From the NCBI GenBank assembly GCA_947069175.1, contig CAMTDV010000018.1, positions 43,598,869 to 43,662,868 of the forward strand: a stretch of 64,000 nucleotides of DNA, read 5' to 3'. The notes beneath the pieces are model-generated. The model made no database searches. It saw nothing but the letters and a program-made list of their open reading frames with translations, and had not been told where the DNA came from. The position numbers and the translations under genes were made by a program. Below, piece after piece: positions 1 to 10,637 of the stretch (its first letter is position 1; every line of letters starts with the position of its first letter). This stretch comes from Scalesia atractyloides (taxonomy: Eukaryota; Streptophyta; Magnoliopsida; Asterales; Asteraceae).

Positions 1-1371
1 TCGGCTAGTTCTATAACATAAGGGGTCTCTAGGGGTTTAGGTGTGAGATTTAGGTTCTTCCTAAAAGACTCCGATATAAAACCCTTATCCGCACCCGTAT
101 CAAAAAGTACAGTAGCAAAATGATCGTTAAGGGGAACTTACCGGTGACCACGTTCGAGTCGTTTCTGGCCTCTCCACGGCCCAGCGTGAATGCACGACCT
201 TTGGCACCTCCTGTGCCACCATTTCCATTGTTGCCATTGTTGTTATTGTTGTTGTTGTTGTTGTTATGGTTGTTGTTGTTGTTGTTCCCACCATTGTTGT
301 TGTTGCGAAGCTGCAGGCAGTCTCGCTTGAAATGAGCAGTACTACCGCACTGATAGCACCCCCGGTTATTACCTTGCTGTTGTCCCTGGTGCTGATTCTG
401 ATTTTGTCGAGACATGACTCCCCGCGACAATCCTTTGCCGCGTGTCCCGCTTTGCCACATCGTTGGCAGCGATTTCCGGCACAAGGGTCGTGATGATGGA
501 GGTTACAACGGTTACATTGCGGCTTTCGACCCGCATAGCCGCTCGAGTTCTGGGTGTTGTTGGCAGACTGATTATTGTGACCCCGATTGTTGTTGAAATT
601 GTTGGACCGCTTCTGGTTTCCTTGTTGTGGCTGGGCTGACGAAGACTGTCGAGCAGGTGAGTCTTCAAATTTTCTTTTGTTATCAGGGACAACTTCAGTT
701 GCACCCCGAGGTGGCAACTTCCTTTGCTCCACCGCCTTATCGGTTAATTTATGCGCCAGCCTAATCGCTTGATGCTCCGTCGTAGGGTTGCTAGACATTA
801 CCATGCCCTGGATCTCAGGGACCAGACCCCCAAGATAAAACTCAAGTCGTTTTTCGACGGTGTTAGCCAGATCGGGACATAGGAACACCAGATCATGATG
901 TTTTGCCGTGTACGCTTCAATTTCAGACCCTACCATCTTGTGGTTCCATAACGCTTGCTCCAACTGCTGAACTTTATCCCGCGGACAGTATTACTCCTTG
1001 ATTAGGGCCTTAAATTCGGTCCAGGCCATTGCGTTCGCCGCAACAAGTCCACGCGTTTGGACTTGTGCGTTCCACCAGGTTAATGCCCCATCTTCCAACA
1101 TTGAGGCAGCATACTTGACCTTATTGGCTTCAAGGCAATTGCACATCTCGAATATCGATTCAGACTTTTAAATCCAACGGACCAGTCCTATGGGTCCTTC
1201 AACACCCGTAAACTTGCTCGGTTTTGCATCGAGGAACATCTTGTAGGGGTTAAGACCCCCTCCTGCTGGTGGGTTTTGAACACCTGCCAGAGCAGCATTC
1301 ACGTGTTCTTGGATTAATGCGGCCAATTCTTCAGTTGACATGTTGATATTTCCGCGACGACCAGTTGCCAT
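1..1371 (-). pseudogene. gag to protease start of element 1, broken
   Basis: Gag begins at the ATG at 1369-1371 (MATGRRGNINMSTEELAALI). The capsid-like core includes the ALTWWNAQVQTRG region. Two CCHC zinc knuckles follow, CQRCGKAGHAAKDC and CYQCGSTAHFKRDC, then a long Asn-rich linker encoded by AAC/AAT repeats (about 230-300). The aspartic protease motif LFDTGAD lies near 85-110. Lesions: TAA at 1168-1170 and TAA at 991-993, both where the related copy has Glu codons, and a one-base frameshift between the two zinc knuckles near 415. The product would package retrotransposon RNA in cytoplasmic particles. Identity is firm; it is not functional as read. Confidence 0.88.
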
Positions 1372-1378
1372 TTCAGAT

Positions 1379-1597
1379 CTTCACAAGACAACACATATAT
1401 ACACCGATAAATATATATATATCCAATATAGTTATCATATTCCACACTTCAATAATCACACAAGTTATGTCAACCCAACAAATTAAACAATCAAAAGGAA
1501 CATTCGATTAAATAAATTGCAATGTCTCACAAAATACAAACCAAACATCTCAGTTTAATTATAAAATTTTCAAGTTCAAACATAAGTGGAAACAAAC
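1379..1597 (-). other. candidate 219-nt GT-AG intron between ORF0 and gag
   Basis: On the minus strand this AT-rich segment starts GTTTGTTTCC and ends TTGTGAAG. In element 3 the same place (43744/43745) lacks it exactly: TTTAGTTT joins ATTTGAAATGG, against TTTAGTTT plus ATCTGAAATGG here. The boundaries fit a spliced intron, one flank base differs, and base composition is intron-like. A chance deletion through the repeated GTTT is the alternative. Confidence 0.6.
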
Positions 1598-1634
1598 AAA
1601 CTAAAGGAAACAAAACGGGGATTGGCGAGACGAG

Positions 1635-2299
1635 TTAGTCATCTATGTTTCCATCTCCCAAGTCGCTATCACTGCCGTCATCCTCTTCGGCGTTTTCAGC
1701 TTCAACAGCCGGGTCCTGTTCCGGCTCCTCTTCCTTCGGATCCTCCTCCGGGTCTTCCTCTGGATCCTCCTCCGGGTCTTCCTCTGGATCCTCCTCTTCT
1801 TCCTCTATCGGCGCTGGGGGGCCGGTGCTGGTGCGGGTATTGGGACAGGTGCTTGATTCTGCTCCAGTTCGTGAATCCTACAACTGGACTCAAGAACTCT
1901 GTCTTCGAGCCAGTCAGCCCTCAGCCGCTCAGCACGAAAGTCCTTAGCTAAAATGTTTCGAACTCTCTTATTCTCATATTGCTCTTCCTCGAGCTCTCCA
2001 GTTTTACCCGTCAGCTGACGTATCAGCCATCCCTGTGCTTCGATAGTCTCCTGCATTCTCTCCAGCTGTTCCTGTTGTTTCCTTAATACATCTCTAAGCA
2101 GATCGTCCCCCACTCCTAAAGAGTTGACCGGTTCGACCGGTATAGCGGTGGTCAGACGGGAGGACGACTCCCCTCCTAGAGCGAGTCTTTTCCTAGCAGC
2201 TGAGCGTGTCTCCACGCCACGAGGTGGTGAGGGTTCGACCATGGGTGCCTTCCCCGGCGCCCTTGATTGTCGAGATTTGTCGGATGATGATGATGACAT
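1635..2299 (-). pseudogene. extra ORF upstream of gag (ORF0), element 1 copy
   Basis: Starts at ATG 2297-2299. It has a Ser-rich N-terminus, an Arg/Lys-rich ETRSAARKRLA motif, then a long helical Glu/Gln/Arg-rich stretch that looks like a coiled coil (about residues 65-150), then a Pro-Ala segment. The open frame stops at 1805-1807 after a one-base deletion relative to the element 3 copy. The repetitive acidic Glu-Asp-Pro tail continues in another frame to TAA at 1635-1637. It is not recognisable as a known gag or pol domain. The paired intact copy is at 43057-43707. Confidence 0.75.
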
Positions 2300-2492
2300 A
2301 GCCTGCTGGGTTGGTGTAGTTAGTTACGTGTTGCGTATGTACCAAAATACATATATATATATATATATATCACATAAACAATTGTAGCGTAACACATAAC
2401 AAGATATCACAGTTCGGTGCCAACTAAGTCTAGTGTCGTGTAACAGCCATAGTTTAGGTCTTTTAATGCAAACCTGGTTCTCTATAGCTAGA

Positions 2493-2504
2493 GGTCTGAT
2501 ACCA
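2493..2504 (-). promoter_or_regulatory. primer-binding site, element 1
   Basis: On the minus strand the sequence three bases after the LTR end reads TGGTATCAGACC, one base from the usual initiator-Met tRNA primer site TGGTATCAGAGC. Confidence 0.8.
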
Positions 2505-2906
2505 ATATGTCACACCCTGAATTTCCACTTGCGGAGTTTTACCGCGAGGCGTGTGATCAAACCAGAATCTCAGACACTAGTAATATCGAACGACTCTATA
2601 ACCATTCATAGTCATTTTCAAAATATCTTAGTTTCAAAGTTTAGCGGAAACATTAGTTTCAAAGTTTAGCGGAAGCATTAGAGTAAAGTAAAGTAACGGG
2701 CGCCAACATAAACGCCAAAACCAAAAATCCCAAACATTATTCGTAAATAAGACTCGAGAAAAATGTCTTGATCAAATGCAAGTGAGTGCACCTAGCGCTC
2801 CTGGCGTCCTGAGAAACATGTAAAGAAACAAGTGTCAACATTAAAGAAGAGTGAGTTCACAGGTTTTTATAAGTTCACAAGTTCGGTTTAAAAGTTTGTT
2901 TTCCCT

Positions 2907-2961
2907 GTTATCCCTAACCCGGGATAACGATATAGTTCCATTATTCCTAACCCGGAATAAT
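2907..2961 (-). other. two hairpins in the element 1 LTR
   Basis: 2907-2928 is GTTATCCC-6 nt-GGGATAAC and 2940-2961 is ATTATTCC-6 nt-GGAATAAT. Both are perfect 8-bp stems with 6-nt loops. They match the last two units of the seven-hairpin array in the element 3 LTR, in the same order when read in the element's sense. Confidence 0.75.
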
Positions 2962-3848
2962 AATGTTGGTTTGTAATTAAGTTCAATGTTAACATGTAGG
3001 TAGCGAGACTAAAGTTACGTCACATAGGAGTTCGCGATCGAAGCTGACTGTTATTGCCTCAGTGTTGCTAGGTCTATCACTGACCATGGCGAAAGTTAGG
3101 CCAAATTAATCACCCGTTGACCATTCCCAGTCGGCTAGCACGACTAGCTCGGGTGGGGCTTGTCGGGCCCAGTAGTACTACCATAATTTCCCCGCTATCT
3201 AACCAAATACTAACGGTCCGAGAGTTGGTTGAGGACTTCCGTGATAAAGCTACTTAGTGACCATAACATACATTAACATTAACTTAGTTACCGAATGGTT
3301 AACGACGTTAATTTCGCATAACGTAAAAGATAGAGTTATAGAGCGTATACATGTTTCTCCCCCTGTTGTTTAAAACCAGATAAAATAGGGGCCGTGAACT
3401 CACCTTAAATTGTTCGGTTAGAATAACGCAAAAGAAGCAAATGATGGGACCGCTAATCGCGTCCTACATGTCAACCGATTCAAAGTTAGTGTGTGAACAC
3501 ACTGATACAAAACCCTACGCATAACTAACACACAGCGCGGCACACGTGATAACCAATTCGAAACCACAATCATGCATGAAAAGTATCATCATACAAAATA
3601 ATGATCAAACCAACTTGTCATAAACACAGATTAACTCATACAACACTTTGGTACACACTAACGCAAGTTATCATGTTTCGGCTTGTACGCTCATAACTGG
3701 GCTGTTTTCGAGGATTTTTATAAAATAGTTCCAAAGTTCTAAAAGTTCTAATATTTTTACAGGAGATGTCAATTAGACTGTAGAATTTTGTATAAAATTT
3801 TCAAACCCTAAATCTTTAGCAATTATTTATAAACATTTATATACTAGG

Positions 3849-3880
3849 CTGCAGTCAGATTCGTCGCTTTCTGACTGCAG
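3849..3880 (-). other. conserved LTR hairpin (CTGCAGTCAGA stem)
   Basis: An 11-bp perfect stem CTGCAGTCAGA/TCTGACTGCAG with a 10-nt loop. The same stem occurs in the element 3 LTR at 41277-41308, where the loop sequence is different. Confidence 0.7.
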
Positions 3881-4192
3881 TCCACGAGAAAAATTATTTA
3901 AAAATCATCGTTCATCCAATTAACAAAATTCCAGTGGAAGATTTCCGGAAATTCCCTTCTCCAGTTACTGTACAAATTTCGTGACCCAACCCCCTACAGA
4001 CTATGAGATCCGACTCGATAAACAACCAGCAAATTCTGCTGAATTTACGCAGCTTCAGCTGCTGCACTAAATGACCACTTAAAAATAGCAAACGACCTCA
4101 GAAAAATATGAATCTGGCGCCATTAGAAGCATTTTTCAAAAATACACGTTTCAGGCTTCAGAAAATCCACTTTTCGATAGATAATGATCAGG

Positions 4193-4218
4193 TTACAGCC
4201 AATTGAAGTTGGCTATAA
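4193..4218 (-). other. conserved LTR hairpin (TTAYAGCC stem)
   Basis: On the minus strand TTATAGCCAA-6 nt-TTGGCTGTAA. The element 3 counterpart (40939-40964) is TTACAGCCGA/TCGGCTGTAA. One pair changes on both sides (A-T versus G-C) and one becomes a G-U wobble. Confidence 0.65.
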
Positions 4219-5095
4219 ATGTCATTCAGCAAACTGTTTTCGACTTTTATCGCATTAGAACATGCTTAAACGATCATGACGCTTAGTAATAATGATTAAC
4301 AACAGGTTTATTTGTCAAATATCATCATGTATATCAATATTCATGCAAACCTAATTATATAACATGATCTTTATCGCTAAAACGCAGCCTACGAGTTTAG
4401 TATTCAACATAACATCACAATCGCAAAGATTCGCACAATCATCCGAACTAATCATAAATCACAACACTTTTCATACTAATAATCCTACCATTACACATAA
4501 TCATGATCAAGATTACATAAACCCTAATGTGAATCGCAAAACAATTAAACCCTAACCTTGAAACGATGATGATTAGCGAACCGGACAAGATTGGAATCAA
4601 TCCAAAAGATGTTGGGTTTTTGCGATCGTGAGAGGGGGGGCTGTCGTCACCTTCCTCTAGGTGCTAGGGTTTTGTTGTTTTTTTTAACAAACAATCCATG
4701 CATACATACATATAAATAAAACAAGGGAAAAGAAAGGGGAGGGGGCGCGACCGCGTGAGGGGGGGGCGGTTTGGGTTAAGTGGCTTGGGCCTCAAGTTTA
4801 GGTTATTTCCTTGGGCCGCAAGGAGGTAAGGTCGACGCGTTTCGCGGCTCGGTTCGGTTCGGCTATTTATTTATTATTTTTTTTATAACTAATAATCGCG
4901 AAATCAAGGCGTGATACAATAATCTACAAAATCTACAAACGTCTAATAACACATAGCACGTAATTCACCCGATAGATTCACAAAGTTAGAGTAGTTATTG
5001 CGAGCGTGTAATTTAATTCTCTGAATTAAATCAGCGTAGGAATGAATAACCGTAAAGTAGCGCGTTTAAGATACCTGAAAAGCCGGGATGTCACA

Positions 5096-6380
5096 GTATC
5101 CTTCAAGATATTTGGCTCCAAACTTTCCATCTGGATCGATCACAGTACACGGAGACCCGAGTGGCTCAAGCCATTGAAGATCGGGTTTCCTATGATTCAA
5201 CAATTCAAAACATGTCTTCCCATACTTCTTGACTGTGAGTACTCTGTTGAGTGTATAACACGCCGATGCCACTACTTCATTCAAGAAACTTACAGGAAGT
5301 TTCGAGTCGGTAAGCATTGTTCTGACAGTCTCGGTTAAGGTTTTGTTCTTCTGTTCAGCAACTCCATTTTATTGAGACGTGTAAGGTGCACTGAACTCGT
5401 GAAGAATCCTTTTCTCATTACAGAAGTCAATCATCTTATTATTCTTGAACTCTGTAACGTTGTCGCTTCTGATTCGATGTATTGCCAACTGGTACAAGTT
5501 CTCGATTTTCATAAATAAAATCTTTAAGTAATCAAAAGTCTCGTCTTTGGATTTTAGAAACATAACCAAAGAAAATCTTGAATAATCATTGGCCACTACC
5601 AAGCAATAAAGATCGCATGTGACACTCTTCACGTTAACTGGACCGAATAAATCCATGTGTAATCTTTCTAAGGGTAGTTTGATAGAATTGAACATTTTGT
5701 CGGATGAGACTTCTTCTGTTGTTTGCCCTTCTTGCAGCTGGTGTAGTCATCGTTCAAATAAAAACTTTTAACATTCACACCATTTACTATATTATTTCGA
5801 ACCAAGTAATTCATTTTCCGCAAGTGTATACAACCCATTTTTCTATGCCAAAGATTTGATTCTTTCTTTTTTTGTTGCCCGTGTGATGAAACATTGAGCA
5901 TTCTGAGAAGTAGTGGATGTGGTGCTCATGTCTAAGACATATAAATCATTTTCTCTTGGAGCCCGCATGAGGATCCACTCTTCTGGAACTATGAATCCTG
6001 GTTTGGGTACCATACACTACTTATCAGTAAAGTGAATGGAGAATTTCTAGTCACAAATATGTGAAACGCTCCACAAATTGTTTTCTAGTTCGACGATATA
6101 GTTCAGTTTGTCAAACGAAACCATCCCATAAATTCCTTCACCTACAATTCCACCTTGATTTCCTACGAATCCGACATACCCACCCTTTACTAGTCTAACA
6201 TCGTAGAGCAAGGCGAGCATTCCTGTCATGTGCCAGGAGCTCCACTATCCCTAATCCACTTTGAAAATGCGGATATTAGAAGCCCCCGCACATGCAAGAA
6301 ACAGATTAGTTTTGAATGGAAACCCAAGGTATCTTGGTCTTGGGTTTTCCAGTTTTCTCAACTACTAAAATCTTTTCACT
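5096..6380 (-). pseudogene. Ty1/Copia relic: protease and integrase
   Basis: Decayed minus-strand Copia polyprotein. From the high end: a protease-region segment at 6047-6229 (HMTGMLALLYDVR, VGFVGNQGG), the integrase zinc-binding start WHRKMGCIHLRKMN with the C-x2-C pair changed to CKKG (about 5700-5880), the catalytic core with MDLFGPVNVKS, RSDNVTEF and YTSQ (5369-5695), and the integrase C-terminal part ending FGAKYLEGY (5101-5317). A stop follows YTSQ where NGVAEQKN continues. It is cut at 5096 by element 1; its other half should lie left of the window. No LTR is identified for it. Confidence 0.82.
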
Positions 6381-7013
6381 CTCAGACTTATCACTCAAAC
6401 ACTTAAGTATATTACCTCCCCTTGTAATATCAACCTTTTTCTACACCTAAAACCTTTTACTACACCCAAATCTGTTTATTAGAAAGTGTTTACGGAAATA
6501 AACATTTGACCTCATAAAATCTTTAACAATTTCAGGATTATCGGTTTCTTTTGTTTTAAATTGTACCGGTTTACACAGAATTTTCGCAGATTCAACATTC
6601 TTTTGTTTCAAAATCTGTTTTTATTCAACATTGAGAGCTGATTTTGAACATTTGGTTTGACGAATTCAGTTACTTGAACATGCTTTGAACAATTATGAAC
6701 AAGTGGGGCGCATGCACCCCACGGTGAGGCATAGGTCCGCCCCTGTCTAGAACTCTCCACACCATTCAAGCACCAATTCCAAATTTTTCAAATAAAATCA
6801 ATCAAATTCAAAAAATAAAAAATTTATATAATCAGACTAAAGCTAATGCGTAATTTCATAGTGAACTTATTAACTTATTTTTAATATATAAATATAGGTG
6901 CAAACCTTTAAGAAAAACTAATGTATATTTATGCTCCTCGGTCTACCACATCATCGAAATGTATATAAAAAGATCAAACAAATTCATAAACTAAAATTGT
7001 TGTATTAAAGGCC
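6381..7013. other. intergenic, no gene seen
   Basis: AT-rich sequence after the Copia relic. It may include faded gag sequence of the relic (to about 6660), but no reading frame can be supported. Confidence 0.5.
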
Positions 7014-7016
7014 TTA

Positions 7017-7995
7017 GACCACACGATGTGGGCGTTTAAAAATGACGTTGTTGCTGCTCAATGTCGTTCACACCGTCCCGTCCATGACATTATTGATTAG
7101 GCGGGCAATCGGCGTAGAAGAGTTTTTGGCGTCGACGTGGCACGTGGTTAATGGACGTGGATGTTAGCCGTTTAACCCCACGATTAACTTTCAAAATTCT
7201 AAAGAAAACTTACTTTTTTAAAAATTCTAATTTTACACTATAAATACAACCCACTTCTTCAATTTTTAAACTACAAACTCTACCACTTCACCCAAATTTA
7301 TACAAACCCTCAACGTCGTTCCACTTCACCCAAAAAAAAACGAGGATGGCAGTCGTTGCATGGACCAAAGAAGAAGATATTGCACTTTGCGAGTTGTGGG
7401 TCAAAGCTTTGAGCCACCCCACGCCGGGTAGGCGCTCGAGCGTTCCTTTTTGGAGGACAATCCGAAAACACTTTCAAGTATATACGGGTGAGAACAACCA
7501 AACCGTTGACTCCCTCTCGTCTCGTTTTAGGACGATCCGTCTTGATTGCGAAAGATTAGAGACGATCCACACCGTCGTGGAGCTTGAGGGTGGTGATCTC
7601 GGGGAGGACGACATCATTCAAGTTGCTCTCATCAACTTTAAGCGCGTCCACCACCGTGAATTCAAACTCCGCTCGGCATGGGAAATTATTAGATTTTTTA
7701 TTTAAATTATGTGTTTTTTAGTTTCGTATTTTTATTTATGTAATGTTTTTAAATGTTATGTAATTTTTTAGTGTTATGTATTTGTTTAATTACTAGTAAT
7801 ATTTTTATAAGTTTTTAATACATTTTATATAATTTTAACTATAAAATAATACAAAAGGTGTGTGACACGTGTGGAAAAAAGCCATGTTTCCACGCCCCGG
7901 GCCACACCGTCCGTTTTAACGCCATGCCCCGTTCTGACGCGTGATCTACGTGTGGCATAATGCATCATCTTTAAGCCCCTCTACACCGTATGGTC
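7017..7995 (+). mobile_element. PIF/Harbinger-type DNA transposon (979 bp)
   Basis: Flanked by TTA at 7014-7016 and 7996-7998, the target duplication typical of this superfamily. Ends are imperfect inverted repeats: GACCACACGATGTGGGCG on the left and, reverse-complemented, GACCATACGGTGTAG on the right. It carries one ORF with a Myb/SANT-like domain and no transposase, so it is a non-autonomous or deleted copy. Confidence 0.8.
7346..7705 (+). CDS. Myb/SANT-like protein of a Harbinger element
   Basis: 119 codons. The N-terminus WTKEEDIALCELWVKAL is the first helix region of the trihelix/Myb-like domain that PIF/Harbinger elements encode next to their transposase. It is followed by FWRTIRKHFQ and SLSSRFRTIRLDCERL, matching the family pattern of aromatic residues. 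In these elements the Myb-like protein helps the transposase bind and enter the nucleus. It is shorter than full family members, with the C-terminal part missing or lost, and ends IIRFFI in AT-rich DNA. Plant databases often label such proteins 'glutathione S-transferase T3-like'; that name is an annotation artefact. Likely a relic. Confidence 0.7.
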   Translation: MAVVAWTKEEDIALCELWVKALSHPTPGRRSSVPFWRTIRKHFQVYTGENNQTVDSLSSRFRTIRLDCERLETIHTVVELEGGDLGEDDIIQVALINFKRVHHREFKLRSAWEIIRFFI

Positions 7996-7998
7996 TTA

Positions 7999-8323
7999 GA
8001 CCATGTGTAGTGCTAAAGGAAGACCCTTGGCATTATCCGCTATGTGGCAGTCTAGTCAGCAATGAGGCATTATGAGGCGTTTTTCTAAAATGGGTGTAGT
8101 ACGGATGTGGGGCATTATGTAAAAGGGGTGTATATAATTAAATAATAAAGAAAAGGTATTGGCCAAACAAAAAGAAGGAAAACTGTGATTGGCCAACAAA
8201 ATCTTCATCTGGCGTTTTATTTAGAACTCTCCAACCCACTTTTTAAAGAAAAACGCCCCAGGGGCGGTGCGCGGACGTTTTTGTGGCAATTCACGTCCAA
8301 ATACAGCCCCACTATGGGTGGTC
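7999..8323. mobile_element. Tourist-like MITE (325 bp)
   Basis: Starts GACCATGTGTAGTGC and ends, reverse-complemented, GACCACCCATAGTGGG. Flanked by TTA at 7996-7998 (shared with the neighbouring Harbinger element) and at 8324-8326. No ORF. Confidence 0.75.
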
Positions 8324-8466
8324 TTAAGAAGTTTACTGGTTTGGTTGGTCTGACATGATATGTATAAAAATGTAAAATAATTATTTTAGTATGCTATATT
8401 TGTATTCAAGCTGAAGCGATACTTTCAAGGATGGATAAAAAAAATCATGGATCTAGTTGTGTTTAT

Positions 8467-8980
8467 TAGGGTTGTTCAAAAAACTTGCGGCTCGTAGCTC
8501 CTTGGAAAAAAGTTCGAAATTGGCTCGGTTGTAAACGAGCCAGCTCGGCTCGGCTTGTAAACGAGCCGAGCTCGAGCGTGGCCTGGCTCAGCTCGTGAGC
8601 TCATAAGCCGGCTCGATAAGGTTTACATCCTTATTGTTTTTATCCAACATCGCCCAGAAGACAAAAACTAGAGGAGTATCTCCCCTGTAAAAGAAAGTAA
8701 AGACAATGTAAAAAGTGAGCTAACTATTTATAGTTGCATACTTTGCTATTTGGTTAAATTAAATTGCAATTATGGCCCTTGGTCTATGAATAGATTAATT
8801 TTTTAGGGCTTTTTAAGTAGTAAATTTTGTGGTTTTTTGTTAGTTCGAGCTAGATCGAGCCGAGCCGAGCTAGCTCGAAATTTAACCGAGCCCAGCTATC
8901 TCGAAATTTAATCAAGCCAATCTCAGCTCGGTTTGAAATTCAAGCTCGAGCTAGGTCGAGCTCGGCTCGTTTATACGTGG
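8467..8980. repeat. GAGCCGAGC-type repeat, probable hAT-related
   Basis: Two arms rich in GAGCCGAGCTCGAGC and its complement flank an AT-rich centre. It resembles the better-defined element at 52481-55304. The exact ends and target duplication are not clear here. 8981-9387 beyond it holds nothing I can support. Confidence 0.6.
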
Positions 8981-9387
8981 TGTGTATCGTCCTTGACTGA
9001 GAATACGATAAAATCTTCAACCAAATACATGAATCCAGATTATGAAACCATCTCTCGTGATCTGTATAGGCCAGTAGCAATTAACCAATGTAACCATAGT
9101 GTATTTTGAACATAGCGTACCACACAACATATACTGAGTGAGATGAACCAATTAACCCAATATGACGAACTCGCAGGAGACCGCAGTCAAAGAAATCTGA
9201 TTCGATTGAATGAGAAGGCTGTTTGGAACCCATAGTTAATTGTCTTGTTCTCTCATCCGCATTCAATACACCTAAAATGTGTTAGTGGTATTTAATGTGA
9301 GTCGGCCGGTGTCTCTCCTAATGATCTAATGGGATTCACCTAAGGTTTATTAACAAAAAGCAAAAAAAACATTCACCATGTTTTTAA

Positions 9388-9884
9388 GGGATATTGGCAT
9401 CTAGTAATTACTAATCCCATCTAGACATCATTGGCCATTGGCAGTCCTACCTTTTTTATCCCCCTGACAATTCCACCTTTCGACTATTTTTCTTCCATCG
9501 GTCCTCAGTTAAAACCGAATTACAAACTGACGTTTTAGGGTTTTGATCAGAACACGTATACGAGTCGAATGAACTTACCTTGAAATTGTGCTCCAAAAGA
9601 CGAAAACGGTGCTTCAGTTCAGGTTTTTAAACTTCTAATTAACAAAAACTACGTCGTTTGGAGCACCGTTTCGAGTTAGGTTTTACATCAATAGACTCGT
9701 ATCCTCGTTCTGATCAAAAGCCCTAAAACGTCAGTTTGTAATTCGGGAAAAAAATTAACTCCGTTAAGTTTCTTTAACTGAGGACCGGTGGAGGAAAAAT
9801 AGTTGAAAGATGAGACTGTTAGGGGAATAAAAAAGGTGGGACTGCCAATGACGTCTAATAGGTATTATTAGATGCCAATGTCTC
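9388..9884. mobile_element. foldback element with about 230-bp inverted arms
   Basis: The left arm starts GGGATATTGGCATCTA. The right arm, reverse-complemented, starts GAGACATTGGCATCTA. The arms stay alignable almost to the centre through the blocks CGGTCCTCAGTTAAA and AAACTGACGTTTTAGGG. The flanking 9-mers TGTTTTTAA and ATTTTCTAA match at 6 of 9 positions, so a Mutator-like origin is possible but unproven. No coding capacity. Confidence 0.75.
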
Positions 9885-9901
9885 ATTTTCTAAAGACTCA
9901 G

Positions 9902-10629
9902 TTCGGCCTATAAATGAACCGCACGGACTCGAACACATTTTTTTGTTTGTGTTCATTCATTAAGAAAACGAGCATGTTCGTGTTCGTTTATGTTCGTTCG
10001 TTTAAAGACTAAACGAACAGTTCACGAACAAAAACAAAAAATAATAATTGAATATATTTGAATAAACACATACAAACATAAATTAATATTATTAAACAAA
10101 TATAAGCGAACACAAATGAATGTAATTGAACAAATATAAACAAACATAATTTAACATTAGTGAACACAAATAGACAAGTCTAATATATTATAGTTCATCC
10201 GAAAACATATCTAAACTAGGGTTCATAGATACTAAATTTAAGTAGTTTTTAATATGAATATTAAGTAAGTGATCAGTTACGATCTAAGAAAAAAATTAAA
10301 ATTTCAATTTTTAGTACTAGAAAACTTGATGACTAATTAGTTGTATTTATATAAGTAGTTAGAAAACCTAAATATAACTATTTATGTATTTACTAAAATA
10401 TAAACGAACATAAACGAGCGTAAATAAACGAACATTCACGGACATAAATGAACGAACATAAACGAACGTTCACGAACATAAATGAATGAACACAAGGTGT
10501 GTTCATGTTCGTTCATTTAATTAAACAAACAAAACTTTTTGTTTGTGTTTGTTCGTTTATTATATAAACGAACTTACTGCGGAACAAGTTCACAAACAGT
10601 TCATGAACGTTTGGTTCGTTTAAAGGCCT
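9902..10629. mobile_element. hAT-like non-autonomous element (728 bp)
   Basis: Flanked by the perfect 8-bp duplication AGACTCAG at 9894-9901 and 10630-10637. Ends are imperfect inverted repeats containing GGCCTATAAATGAACC on the left and GGCCTTTAAACGAACC on the right (reverse complement). The interior is AT-rich with many short CGAACGAACATAAACGAAC-like repeats. No transposase ORF. Confidence 0.78.
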
Positions 10630-10637
10630 AGACTCAG

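Larger units (their letters stand above)
1..5095 (-). mobile_element. Ty3/Gypsy retrotransposon, 5' half (element 1)
   Basis: Read on the minus strand: a 5' LTR (2508-5095), a tRNA-iMet type primer site, an extra ORF, then gag and the start of protease, which runs off the left edge of the window. The proteins closely match element 3 at 39860-51570, so both belong to one family, but the LTRs are clearly different subfamilies (2588 versus 2993 bp). The outer LTR end is followed by GTATC (5096-5100), the presumed target duplication, whose partner lies outside the window. It is inserted in a Copia relic. Gag has nonsense codons and a frameshift, so this copy is dead. Confidence 0.9.
2508..5095 (-). 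repeat. 5' LTR of element 1 (2588 bp)
   Basis: On the minus strand it starts TGTGACATCCCGG (5095) and ends GGTGTGACA (2508), directly before the primer site. It shares blocks with the element 3 LTR: the terminal block with ACACGCCTCGCGG, the block reading GGGGCCGTGAACTCACC on the plus strand, and three structured motifs. A 25-bp direct duplication (GTTTCAAAGTTTAGCGG...) sits at about 2630-2678. No gene lies inside; the 63-aa ORF near 4364 has no support. Confidence 0.88.

Noticed and set aside
120..335. Leu-rich plus-strand frame at 120-335
   Set aside because: Antisense of the Asn-codon repeat in gag.
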